Assembly: GCA_021798985.1 (NCBI GenBank)
Contig: JAJZBI010000017.1
Location: 16,111-80,110, forward strand
Direction of reading: 5' to 3'
Source: Actinomycetes bacterium
GTDB taxonomy: Bacteria > Actinomycetota > Acidimicrobiia > Acidimicrobiales > Bog-793
DNA length: 64,000 nucleotides
Shown: positions 9,023-18,202 of the stretch, piece after piece
How the letters are laid out: the number at the start of each line of letters is the position of its first letter
Numbering within the stretch: position 1 is the first letter of the stretch
Notes under the pieces: model-generated
Databases searched by the model: none
Told to the model about the DNA's origin: nothing
Seen by the model: the letters and a program-made list of their open reading frames with translations, nothing else
Position numbers and translations under genes: made by a program

Positions 9023-10452
9023 GCCCACCGCCGTCAGGTGGCCGCGAGGCGCCGACCGAGCCCGAGCCGGTCCTCGTCTCGGGCTTCGGACGGGCGAGCG
9101 CCAGCGCGGCCGTCACGACGCTGGTGCGCTCCCCCGACCACCTCGACGAGCTGATCGCGCGCAGGGCGGCGAGCGGCGGGCGGGCGCTCGCCCGCGGCCT
9201 CGGGCGCGCCTACGGCGACGCCGCCCAGTGCGCCGGAGGGCTCGTCTTCGACTGCCGGGGTCTCGACCAGGTCCTCGAGCTGGACGCGACACGCGGCGTG
9301 GTCCGCGTCGAGGCGGGCTGCTCGCTGCGGGCGCTGCTCGCGGCGATCGTGCCGGCCGGCTGGTTCTTGCCGGTGACGCCCGGGACGGCCGAGGTGACCA
9401 TCGGCGGCGCGATCGCCGCCGACGTGCACGGCAAGAACCACCACCGCGACGGCACCTTCTCGGCCTTCGTCGACGAGCTCGTCCTGCACACCCCGGTCGG
9501 TCGGCGCACGCTCAGCCCGGCCGACTCGCCCGAGCCGTTCTTTGCGACCGTGGCGGGGATGGGCCTCACGGGCGTCATCTCGCAGGCCACGCTGCGCCTG
9601 GCGCCGATCACGACCTCCAAGATGGTCGTCGAGACGCGCCGCGGGGCCGACCTCGATCAGACGATGGAGATCCTCGAGCGCGCCGATGCGAGCCACCACT
9701 ACTCGGTCGCCTGGGTCGACGGCGTCGCGCGCGGCCGCTGTTTCGGGCGCTCGGTGATCACCCTCGGCGAGCACGCTGGCATCGAGGACCTCCCGGCGCA
9801 CCAGCGCACGGATCCGCTCGCCCCGGCACGCGCCCGGTGCCTTCCCGTGCCCCCCGGACTGCCCCGGCTCATCAGCGCGCCGCTGATCCACGCCTTCAAC
9901 GCGACCTACTTCCGGCGCGCCCCGCGCCGGGCGACGCGCGAGGTGCTCGCCTACCCCCCCTACTTCTACCCCCTCGACGCCCTGGCCGATTGGAACCGGC
10001 TCTATGGGCGCCGCGGCTTCCTGCAGTACCAGTACGTGGTGCCCGACGAACGCGCCGACGTCGTCCGGCTGGTCTTCGAACGCCTGATCGCGGCGGGCCA
10101 GCACCCGAGCCTCGTGGTCTTGAAGCGCTTCGGAGCCGCCGGGCCCGCCCCGCTCTCCTTCCCCCGGCCGGGCTGGACCGTGGCGATCGACCTCCTCGCA
10201 GGGACCGAGGACTTGGCAGCGACGCTCGACCGCGTGGACGAGCTCGTGGCCAGCGCGGGCGGGCGCGTCTACTTCGCCAAGGACGGCCGGCTGCGACCCG
10301 AGCTGGTCGCCGCCATGTATCCCGAGCTCGGCCGCTGGCAGGCGGCTCGGGCCGAGCTCGATCCCGACGGGCTGTTCGTCTCCGACCTGGCGCGGCGCCT
10401 CCACCTGGTGGCGCCGGAGCCTCGATTCGCTCCGGGAGGGCGCGATGAATGA
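9019..10452 (+). CDS. dprE1: Decaprenylphosphoryl-beta-D-ribose oxidase DprE1-like FAD-binding oxidoreductase
   Basis: ALGRGLGRAYGDAAQ-type FAD segment, GAIAADVHGKNHHRDGTF, GRRGFLQYQYVVP, KRFGAAGPAPLSFPRPGW; GTGA overlap with ubiA. Confidence 0.88.
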   Translation: MSPPPSGGREAPTEPEPVLVSGFGRASASAAVTTLVRSPDHLDELIARRAASGGRALARGLGRAYGDAAQCAGGLVFDCRGLDQVLELDATRGVVRVEAGCSLRALLAAIVPAGWFLPVTPGTAEVTIGGAIAADVHGKNHHRDGTFSAFVDELVLHTPVGRRTLSPADSPEPFFATVAGMGLTGVISQATLRLAPITTSKMVVETRRGADLDQTMEILERADASHHYSVAWVDGVARGRCFGRSVITLGEHAGIEDLPAHQRTDPLAPARARCLPVPPGLPRLISAPLIHAFNATYFRRAPRRATREVLAYPPYFYPLDALADWNRLYGRRGFLQYQYVVPDERADVVRLVFERLIAAGQHPSLVVLKRFGAAGPAPLSFPRPGWTVAIDLLAGTEDLAATLDRVDELVASAGGRVYFAKDGRLRPELVAAMYPELGRWQAARAELDPDGLFVSDLARRLHLVAPEPRFAPGGRDE

Positions 10453-11212
10453 CACGACCGGCATGCCGGCCTCGGCCGTGGTCCTTGGCGGTGACTCCGA
10501 GCTCGCCGCCGCCGTGCTCGCCAAGCTGGCCAAGCGACGCCTCGAGCGCGTGGTGCTGGCGGGGCGCAACGAGGAGGCGCTGGCGCGGCGCGGCGCCGAG
10601 CTCTCGGCGCTCGGCGTGAAGGACGTGCGCACCGTCCACTTCGACGCGACCGACCACGAGCGCCACGACGGCCTCGCCAGCGAGCTCGCGAGCGAGCTCG
10701 GGGACATCGACCTCGTCCTCGTGGCGACTGGGGCGCTCGGCCGCACCGGGAGCGACGAGCTGACCGGTGCCGAGGTGGCGCGCTCGATCGACACGAACTT
10801 CACGGGGCCGGCGGCGGCGCTCGTTGGCTTCGCGCGCGTGCTGCGCCGCCAGGGCCACGGCACGCTGGCCGTCTTCTCCTCGGTGGCCGCGGTGCGCGTC
10901 CGGCGGGCCAACTTCGTCTACGGCAGCGCCAAGGCCGGTCTCGACGGCTTCTGCCAAGGCCTGCAGGACGAGCTCGCGCACGCCCGCGCAGGCGTCCGCC
11001 TGATGATCATCCGCCCCGGCTTCGTCCACACCAAGATGACCGCAGGGATGGCGCCCCAGCCCTTTGCCACCGAGGCCGACGTCGTCGCCGACGCGGTGGT
11101 GCGGGGCCTCGAGACGAGCGCCGAGCTGGTCGTCGTCCCGGCCGCGCTCGGGCCGCTCTCGGTGCTGATGCGCCTCGTGCCCCGCGCCCTTTGGCGGCGG
11201 CTGCCGAGCTGA
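10445..11212 (+). CDS. dprE2: Decaprenylphospho-beta-D-erythro-pentofuranosid-2-ulose 2-reductase DprE2-like SDR
   Basis: SDR with SVAAVRVRRANFVYGSAKAGLDGFCQGL; overlaps the dprE1 3' end. Confidence 0.88.
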   Translation: MNDTTGMPASAVVLGGDSELAAAVLAKLAKRRLERVVLAGRNEEALARRGAELSALGVKDVRTVHFDATDHERHDGLASELASELGDIDLVLVATGALGRTGSDELTGAEVARSIDTNFTGPAAALVGFARVLRRQGHGTLAVFSSVAAVRVRRANFVYGSAKAGLDGFCQGLQDELAHARAGVRLMIIRPGFVHTKMTAGMAPQPFATEADVVADAVVRGLETSAELVVVPAALGPLSVLMRLVPRALWRRLPS

Positions 11213-11216
11213 GCGG

Positions 11217-11711
11217 CTAGCTGCGGCGGCGCTCGGGCGCATCGGGGGCGAAGCGCCGGACCCCGATCAGCGCCCCGATGAAGACGACGGCCGTGGCGAT
11301 GAAGAGCGCGAACTCGGCGGTCGAGAGGTGCTGCTGGTTGGCGAGGACGAACAGCAGCTTCCGGATCGCCGCGATCAGCCCGATGATGATGAACGGCTCG
11401 GGCTGCAAGGTGTGCGAGCGCAGCGAGAGCACCACGGTATGGACGACCTCGACAAGGATCAGGACGAGGAGGACCTCGTCCAAAAAGCCGGTGGCACGCG
11501 TCGCGAGCGGCCCGTGGGAGCGGAAGGCGTCGACGACCGCGCCCACCAGCAGCACGAGGCTGAGCGCCAAAAGCGCACCGCCGACGAACATCGTGACGAT
11601 GTCTTGGATGTGCTCGAGGAAGCCGATCGCCACCTTGAACTGCTTGGGCTCCTCGACCGGTGCAGCCTCGCGCTGGGGGGCTCCGGCCGGGATCGCCTCA
11701 ACGGGCTCCAT
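11217..11711 (-). CDS. PsiE-like (phosphate-starvation-inducible) membrane protein
   Basis: Four predicted TM segments with LVEVVHTVVLSLRSHTLQPEPFIIIGLIAAIRKLLF. Confidence 0.8.
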   Translation of the reverse strand: MEPVEAIPAGAPQREAAPVEEPKQFKVAIGFLEHIQDIVTMFVGGALLALSLVLLVGAVVDAFRSHGPLATRATGFLDEVLLVLILVEVVHTVVLSLRSHTLQPEPFIIIGLIAAIRKLLFVLANQQHLSTAEFALFIATAVVFIGALIGVRRFAPDAPERRRS

Positions 11712-11939
11712 GTGGCTCGCTCCCCCGCTCGCACGCTGCCCGGTTCGGGCGCGTGTCCGGTTCATGGTGCATGCGCCATGCTAGCTGGCGCGCCTCGCCC
11801 GGCTGGGACGCAGCTGGGGCTCAGGATCGCCTGCCCTTCGCTACCGCTTGGCGGGTGAGCCTTGGGCCATGTCGAGCGCCGAGGCGACACCGGCGCGCGC
11901 TCGCCGGTGCGGATCGCCCGCCGGAGGCGCCTCGCCCGC

Positions 11940-12428
11940 CACGCTGGCCGGCGGAGGGCCCCCTCGCGCGCTTCGGTCTCGGGTTTGGCGCCGTGCTGGC
12001 GACCGTGATCGAGGGCGAGAGCCGCAGGGCGCTCGCCGCCCCGGGGGCGGGGTGCTCACGGCGCTCGGCCGGCTGGCGGGCGGTTGCGGTGCCTACCTGA
12101 CGCTCGTGATCGTGCTCTTGGCCGGGCGCCTGTCCTGGCCCGAGCGCGCCGTCGGCCAGCACGGCCTGGCCAGGTGGCGCCGCCGCGCCGCGCCGTGGGC
12201 CTTTGGTGCGCTCTGCGCCCACGTCGTGCCCGTCGTCCTCGGCGACGCCGCGCCCGAAAGGGCCGGCCCCTCGCCCAGCTGTGGGGCCTCCTCACCTCCC
12301 ACCCCGACGTGCACGAGCGCGACGTGGACCTGTGCGGCCCCGAGGGCTTCAGCCACGCGCTGGTCCGCTCGCTCGCCGCGGCGGGCGTCGACACGGACCG
12401 CATCCATCGCGAGGACTTCTCGTTCTGA
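11940..12428 (+). pseudogene. Remnant of ferric-reductase-like transmembrane/FAD-NAD oxidoreductase with internal deletion and frameshifts
   Basis: N-terminal TM pieces (LARFGLGFGAVLATVIEGESRRALAAPG, then in another frame LTALGRLAGGCGAYLTLVIVLLAGRLSWPERAVG..RWRRRAAPWAFGALCAHVVPVVLGDA) joined to a C-terminal NAD-reductase end (LWGLLTSHPDVHERDVDLCGPEGFSHALVRSLAAAGVDTDRIHREDFSF) in a third frame. Confidence 0.75.
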
Positions 12429-12474
12429 TGGCGCCGACGGCGTGGTGCGCTGGGCCGAAGACGGTGCGGACGCG

Positions 12475-13032
12475 ATGCGGCGCGCGCCGGTCGTCCTCCT
12501 CGCCTCGGCTGCCGGCCTGGTCGGTGTGCTCGGCTTTCGCGCCAAGAGCGCCGCGCCCGCCCTTGGCGGCTCGAGCGCGGCCCTCGGCCTTGGAACGGGA
12601 ACGGCCTGCGGCGCGCCGGCCTCGGCTTCCGGTCGAAGCGGTGCGACGGCCTCGGGGCGATCGCGTGCGCCAAGGGCGACCAGCGCGCCGGTGACGACGC
12701 TGCCGACCACCACGATCGCGCCGGCCCTGCCGCCGACCAGCACGGCGCCGACGACCACGGTGCCGGCGAGCGCGAGCGCGACGGGAGAGCTCGAGATACT
12801 GTCCGTCTCGGTGATGGTCTCGGTCGGCAAGCTCACCCACATCGACATCGCCACGCTGGACGACGGAGGCAACTTCCGCTCCCAGGCGATCGACGAGCAG
12901 GCGATCCCGATCCTTGAGCAAGAAGCGCTGCAAGCCCAGAGCGCCAACGTCCAAGCGATCGCCGGGGCGAGCAACCCGAGCGCCGGCTTCGCCCAGTCGC
13001 TCCAGTCCGCGCTCTCCACGGCTGGACGGTGA
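12475..13032 (+). CDS. FMN-binding domain protein (predicted covalently flavinylated), membrane-anchored/secreted
   Basis: N-terminal TM, Thr/Pro linker, C-terminal VQAIAGASNPSAGFAQSLQSAL resembling the FMN_bind [S/T]GA[T/S] attachment motif; followed by coupled apbE. Confidence 0.8.
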   Translation: MRRAPVVLLASAAGLVGVLGFRAKSAAPALGGSSAALGLGTGTACGAPASASGRSGATASGRSRAPRATSAPVTTLPTTTIAPALPPTSTAPTTTVPASASATGELEILSVSVMVSVGKLTHIDIATLDDGGNFRSQAIDEQAIPILEQEALQAQSANVQAIAGASNPSAGFAQSLQSALSTAGR

Positions 13033-13835
13033 GGGACCAAGCGACGGCGCCGGGCGAGCCGCTGAGCACAGGCGCCCCACGGCCGAGCTGGCACCACAGC
13101 GAAGCCGTGATGGGCACGATCGTCACCTTCGACGCCTACGGCGAGCTCGCCGGCGACGCCCGCAGCCGCGCCCGGGCACTCGCGCGCGCCCGCGCCGGGC
13201 TGCAGCGCGCCGACGCCCTGTTCAGCACGTACAAGCCCGACAGCCCGATCAACCAGCTGCGCCGTGGCGAGATCGACGAGGCGGCCCTCCCCGAGCCAAT
13301 GGGGTCGGTGCTCGAGCGCTGCCGGGAGCTGCGCGAGCTGTCAGCGGGTTGGTTCGACCCTTGGCGCGTGCCCGGTGGCGTCGATCCGACGGGCTACGTG
13401 AAGGGATGGGCCGCCGAGCAGGCCCTGGCGGTCCTCGCCACGATCGCCCCCTGCGTGATCGTCAACGCCGCGGGAGACCTCGTGGTCAGCGCGGCACTGC
13501 CGGACGGCCACCCCGTGCGGGCGGGCATCGTCGACCCGGCCAACCCGCACCAGATCCTGGTCATCGCCGAGGTCACCGCCGCGCTCGCCACCTCGGGCAC
13601 CGCCGAGCGGGGAGCGCACCTGTTCGACCCCTTCGCTGGTCGCGCCCAGGTCAAAGCGGCATCCGCAAGCGTCTGTGGTGCCGACCTCGGGACCGCGGAC
13701 GCGCTCGCCACCGCCCTCGCCGTCGCCGGTCGCCAGGGCCTCGCGATCATCGAGCAGATCCCGGGCTACGAGGCGCTCGTCATCGAAGAGGACGGCCACC
13801 AACTCGTGACCTCGGGGTTTCCCCGGGTCGCCTGA
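13029..13835 (+). CDS. apbE: FAD:protein FMN transferase (ApbE family)
   Basis: AVMGTIVTFDAYGE..ADALFSTYKPDSPINQLR..VDPTGYVKGWAAEQA..VNAAGDLVV; GTGA overlap with FMN-binding gene. Confidence 0.88.
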   Translation: MRDQATAPGEPLSTGAPRPSWHHSEAVMGTIVTFDAYGELAGDARSRARALARARAGLQRADALFSTYKPDSPINQLRRGEIDEAALPEPMGSVLERCRELRELSAGWFDPWRVPGGVDPTGYVKGWAAEQALAVLATIAPCVIVNAAGDLVVSAALPDGHPVRAGIVDPANPHQILVIAEVTAALATSGTAERGAHLFDPFAGRAQVKAASASVCGADLGTADALATALAVAGRQGLAIIEQIPGYEALVIEEDGHQLVTSGFPRVA

Positions 13836-13851
13836 CGCGCCGGCGCGCTTC

Positions 13852-14589
13852 ATGTTCCAGCAAGGTTCGCCGCCTAGCCTTGCTCGCATGGGGCACTTTG
13901 CACCGGGCGCGGCGCGTCCCAACGCGACCTTGCCTTCTGAGGACGACGCCGCCCGGAGAGCGCGCGCGCGAGGCGCTGCCGGCGTCGAGGCCAACGCTCG
14001 CCTGACCGGCATGACGGCGGTCGCGCTGCTCGTGCTGCTGGCGGCCGAAGGGCTCACGATCCTGCGTATCTGGCCGCTGCTCAGCGTGCACGTCTTCATC
14101 GGCATGCTGCTCGTGCCACCGGTGCTGTTGAAGATCGGTTCCACCTTCTACCGCTTCGCCCGCTACTACAGCGGCCACCCTGCCTACCGACGCAAAGGCC
14201 CGCCGCCCGCACTCTTGCGGCTGCTTGGTCCCGTGGTCGTGCTGCTCAGCGTCAGCGTGCTCGCCACGGGGATCTGGCTGCTCTTTGCCAGCCCATCCCT
14301 GCGCTCGACCGTGCTGTTCTTGCACAAGGCGAGCTTCGTCTTGTGGTTCATCGCCATGACGGTGCACGTGCTCGGCCACATCGTCGAGACCACCCGCCTC
14401 GCCCCCCGCGACTTCTACGCGCGGACGCGCCGGCAGGTACGGGGGGCGGGGCTGCGCCAGTGGACGCTTGCCGCGGCCCTCGCCGTCGGCTTCCTGCTCG
14501 GCTCGCTGCTCATCAACCGGGCGGCCACCTACCGCAACGCGGTCAACCCGCCGCACCCGGCCGCAGCGCTCGGCGTCAAGGGGCGCTGA
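13852..14589 (+). CDS. Cytochrome b561/DUF4405-like integral membrane protein
   Basis: Four to five TM segments with His residues in the helices (SVHVFIGMLLVPP, LHKASFVLWFIAMTVHVLGHIVE). Confidence 0.65.
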   Translation: MFQQGSPPSLARMGHFAPGAARPNATLPSEDDAARRARARGAAGVEANARLTGMTAVALLVLLAAEGLTILRIWPLLSVHVFIGMLLVPPVLLKIGSTFYRFARYYSGHPAYRRKGPPPALLRLLGPVVVLLSVSVLATGIWLLFASPSLRSTVLFLHKASFVLWFIAMTVHVLGHIVETTRLAPRDFYARTRRQVRGAGLRQWTLAAALAVGFLLGSLLINRAATYRNAVNPPHPAAALGVKGR

Positions 14590-14604
14590 GGCGACCCGCG
14601 GGCC

Positions 14605-15636
14605 TCAAGGATCGAGCGGGCGCGCCGGCTCGGCGAGGCCCAGCTCGAAGCGACGCTCGAGCTCTTTCGCGTCGAGCAGCCCGGCCTGGGAGCCGAGGCT
14701 GTGCACGACGCTTGCTGCGTTGATGGCACCGAGCGCCAACGCGTCCGCGAGGTCCCGGCCACGGGCGAGCGCCGCCACACAGGTCGCCGAGAAGGCGTCA
14801 CCGGCCCCGGTGCGATCGAGCGGCGGCACCGGGTCGGCCAGCGCCGGCGAGAACAGCAGGCGCTTGCCGTCTGAGGCATACGCGCCAGCAGGTCCGTCGG
14901 TGACGATCACGATCGCCGGCCCGAGCGCGTGCAGCGCTGCCACGAGTTCGGCGACCTTGCGGCTCGCCACGCCCGAGATCCTCGCGGCTTCCTCACGGTT
15001 GCAGCACAGCACCTGCGTGCGCCGGTAGAGGCGGGAAAGGCGCGCCGCGCCGAGGGCGAGCTGGAAGGTGCCGGGGGAGAAGGCGAGCTGCACCCCCCCT
15101 TGGGCCTCGAGGTAGCCGGCCAGTTCGTCGTGGTAGGCGAGGGCGTGCTCGCCGACCGAGCTCAGATAGCACCACCGCGGCGCATCGCGCCCGCCGGGGG
15201 GGAGCGCGCGGTAGGTGTAGGGCTGGTGGTGCACGAGGATCGTCCGGTCCTCGCCGTGCCACAGCACGAAGTTGCGGTTGGTGGGCAACCCCTCTTCGAC
15301 CTGGACAAAGCGGATGTCGACCCCGACGGCGGCGAGCGAGGAGCGCAGCGAGCGGCCGACGTCGTCGTCACCGACGACGCTCAACAGGGCGGTCGCGCAC
15401 CCGAGCCGCGCGCTGCAGACCGCCGCGTTGGCCGCGTTGCCGCCCGCGGGAACAGTCTCGGCGGGCTCGAAGGGCACCTTGCCGCCAAAGGGCAGGACGA
15501 GGCGACGGCACCCCCCGTCCACGCCCTCGAGCACCTCGGCCTGCAAGAGACGGAGGAAGACGTCGGTCCCGGCGTCGCCGATGGCCATGACCTCGATCGG
15601 ATCGGGCGTCGAGCCGGCAGGCCGATGAGCTTGCAT
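14605..15636 (-). CDS. PfkB-family (ribokinase-like) carbohydrate kinase
   Basis: PAGGNAANAAVCSARLG and DRTGAGDAFSATCVAAL motifs. Confidence 0.9.
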   Translation of the reverse strand: MQAHRPAGSTPDPIEVMAIGDAGTDVFLRLLQAEVLEGVDGGCRRLVLPFGGKVPFEPAETVPAGGNAANAAVCSARLGCATALLSVVGDDDVGRSLRSSLAAVGVDIRFVQVEEGLPTNRNFVLWHGEDRTILVHHQPYTYRALPPGGRDAPRWCYLSSVGEHALAYHDELAGYLEAQGGVQLAFSPGTFQLALGAARLSRLYRRTQVLCCNREEAARISGVASRKVAELVAALHALGPAIVIVTDGPAGAYASDGKRLLFSPALADPVPPLDRTGAGDAFSATCVAALARGRDLADALALGAINAASVVHSLGSQAGLLDAKELERRFELGLAEPARPLDP

Positions 15637-15991
15637 GCGGTGCTCCCTTCCCTTCGGCTTCAGGCCCATCGAAGCGGTCCGGGCGAGGGCGCGCCTAGGG
15701 CAACTCCGCCCTCTCGACGCGAAGAAGGTCCCAACTCGACGGGTGCCCGCCCCCCGACGCCCCGCACCAGGGGCCGTCGGTGTTCCGCCCGCGGCGCTGC
15801 CCCAGCTCGAACGCGCCGCGGAGTACTTTCCTCAAGGGAGCGGTGGAGCTGCGGAGCACTCGTGCTGCGAGGCGTGAACGTCACCGATCGGGTCAACCAA
15901 TGGGTCGCCGAACGCCGAGACCGATCGGTGTCGGCTCTCCGCCCTGGTGAATCTCCGGCATCGCGCTCTGCCCCGGGGGGCCGCGACGAGA

Positions 15992-16181
15992 TCAGGCCGG
16001 AACGATCTCGACGAGGTCCTCGCGGCCGGCCAGGTCGCAAGTGCTCCGGGGAGAGCGCCGGGCGCATCAGCGTGGGCGGTCGCTGCGACCAGGAGGTCCA
16101 TCACCCGCGATCGTGGTTGCGACCCGAAGCGACCACGGCTGCGGCAAGTTGTCCATCGCTGGTGGCGACAGGTGCGCGCGC
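15992..16181 (-). pseudogene. Remnant of VapC/PIN-domain toxin C-terminus (frameshifted)
   Basis: DGQLAAAVVASGRNHDRG*, then in another frame MDLLVAATAHAD, then in a third frame DLAGREDLVEIVPA*; collinear with YGQVVAAVAASGRSHRRRIADLLIAATAHANG..FGGLERLIEIIGI of the intact PIN gene at 61950..62345. Confidence 0.75.
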
Positions 16182-16532
16182 TCCGGTCGCCGACGTTGCC
16201 AATGTGGACGTCAGCGCCCGGACATGCCAGGAGCGCCCGGCCTCGGAATCTGCGAGGCGCGAGCGCTCCTGTAGTTGTCCGCCAAGTCCGATAACAGCAC
16301 CGGCGTGCGCATCTGGGGCCGCAACTGGCCTCTGCCGCTGCAGGCGCTCCTTGCGGAGCCGACTGCCCGAATGACTGTGCGTCACCAGCGCGGGCCGCTG
16401 CGTACGACTCGCGAGGGTGAACCGGCCCTCACCGGACCAGGCGGCTGGGTCCGTCCCGACGGGGCGCTTTCCTCACCTCCTTATGGAGTCCTAATGACAG
16501 TATGCGCCGTTTGCCCGCAATTTGGGAGGGGT

Positions 16533-18011
16533 TCAGGCCTGCCGTGCCCGCTCGAGCGCCTCGAGCAGGCGCAGCCACACCTCGGCGACCGTCGGATAGC
16601 TCGGCACCGCGTGCCACAGCGCCGACACCGGAACCCGGGCCAGCACCGCGACGGTGGCGGCATGCACCAGCTCGGCCGTGCCCGCTCCGACGAAGGTCGC
16701 CCCAAGGAGCGTGTCGGTGCTGGCGTCGATGACGAGCTTTGCCCGACCCCGGTAGTTCTCAGCGAGCAGGTAGGTGCCCGCCAGGGCAGCGAGGTCGTGC
16801 TCGACCACCTCGACGGCGACCCCCCGGCGGCGCGCCTCGGCCTCGGTCTCGCCGACGGCGGCGAGGGGAGGCGACGTGAAGGTGACCTGGGGCACGGCAC
16901 GGGCATCCGCGAGGTCCCGATGGGCCCCGAACTCGCCGAGGTCGAGCGGCTCGCCGGCTGAACGGGCGGCAATGACCCGACCGCAGATGCGCGCCTGGTA
17001 CTTGCCCATGTGGGTGAGCTGGGCGCGTCCGCAGACGTCACCCACCGCGTAGAGCCAGCTGCCGTCGACGCCGATGACGCTGAGGTCGTCGTTGACCGCG
17101 ATCGGCCCCGAGGCGGCCAGGCCGAAGTGCTCGAGACCGAGGTCCTCGCTGTTTGGCTGCCGACCCGCCGCCACGACGAGCTCGTCGGCGCGCACGGCTC
17201 CGCCCGAGGCGAGCTCGACCACCACTTCGCCCCCGTGCCGCCAGCCCTCACCGGCGGTGTTGACCTCCTCCCGCTGCACGCGCACCACGCGCTCGCCGAG
17301 GCGGACGCCGACGCCGCGCTCGACGAGCGCCTCGGCAACGAGCGCTGCGGCGAAAGGCTCGCTGCGCGCCAACAGGCGCTCGCCCTGCTCCAGGATTGTC
17401 ACCTGCGCCCCGAGGCCAGCGAGCCACGTCGCTGCTTCACAGGCGACGACGCCGCCGCCGAGGATCGCGACCCGGCGGGGGATCTCGTGGCAGTTCGTCA
17501 CGTCGCGGGACGTCCACGGCCGGGCCGGCTCCAGCCCCTCGATCGGCGGCAGGAAGGGCCGGCTGCCGGTGTCGAGAACGACCGCATGACGGGCGGCGAG
17601 GCGCCGCTCGTCACCTTGCGCGCCACGGACCGCCACGAGCCGTTCGCCGACGAGGCGCCCGCGGCCGCGCACCACGGCGATGCCTGCCCCCTCGGCCCAG
17701 CCCACCTGGGAGGCGTCATCGTGGTGGTTGACCATGCGGTCGCGCCGCTCGAGCACCGCCGCGACGTCGATCTCCGCCGGACTGAGCTCGCGCAGCGCGG
17801 CGACCTCGTCGAAGAGCTCGACGGGGCGCAGCAGGGCCTTGCTCGGCATGCACGCCCAGTAGGAGCACTCCCCGCCGACGAGCTCCTGCTCCACGATCAC
17901 CGCGCAAAGGCCCGAGAACTGGGTGGCGTACTGGGCGGCATTCTCGCCCGGCGGCCCGCCGCCGATCACGACAACGTCGTACTCCTCGACTTCGTGCTCA
18001 TTGGTGGTCAT
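16533..18011 (-). CDS. Pyridine nucleotide-disulfide oxidoreductase (dihydrolipoyl dehydrogenase/mercuric reductase-like)
   Basis: DVVVIGGGPPGENAAQYA; redox-active ECSYWACMPSKALLR; NAD-binding VAILGGGVVACEAATWLAGLG; FAD GSWLYAVGDVCGRAQLTHMGKYQAR. Confidence 0.9.
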   Translation of the reverse strand: MTTNEHEVEEYDVVVIGGGPPGENAAQYATQFSGLCAVIVEQELVGGECSYWACMPSKALLRPVELFDEVAALRELSPAEIDVAAVLERRDRMVNHHDDASQVGWAEGAGIAVVRGRGRLVGERLVAVRGAQGDERRLAARHAVVLDTGSRPFLPPIEGLEPARPWTSRDVTNCHEIPRRVAILGGGVVACEAATWLAGLGAQVTILEQGERLLARSEPFAAALVAEALVERGVGVRLGERVVRVQREEVNTAGEGWRHGGEVVVELASGGAVRADELVVAAGRQPNSEDLGLEHFGLAASGPIAVNDDLSVIGVDGSWLYAVGDVCGRAQLTHMGKYQARICGRVIAARSAGEPLDLGEFGAHRDLADARAVPQVTFTSPPLAAVGETEAEARRRGVAVEVVEHDLAALAGTYLLAENYRGRAKLVIDASTDTLLGATFVGAGTAELVHAATVAVLARVPVSALWHAVPSYPTVAEVWLRLLEALERARQA

Positions 18012-18202
18012 GACCCGCCCGCCTCCCCGTCTGCTCGTGAAGCCACCCGTCGCGGCGGCGCCCGGTTGGTGAGCCGACACGACCTTAAAGAGCCCACCGC
18101 CCGCCCGCTACGGGCACCAGGGTGTTCGGGGCCAGCGAAGTTCCATCGCAGCCTCGGCGTGGCCACAGTGCGTGCTCAGCTCACGACCCCAAGGTGGCGG
18201 GC

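Noticed and set aside
9034-10911. 625-aa minus-strand ORF
   Set aside because: Antisense to dprE1/dprE2; no recognisable domain, Ser/Arg-rich shadow translation.
14929-16374. 481-aa plus-strand ORF
   Set aside because: Runs antisense to the PfkB kinase and then through the intergenic region; no domain recognised.
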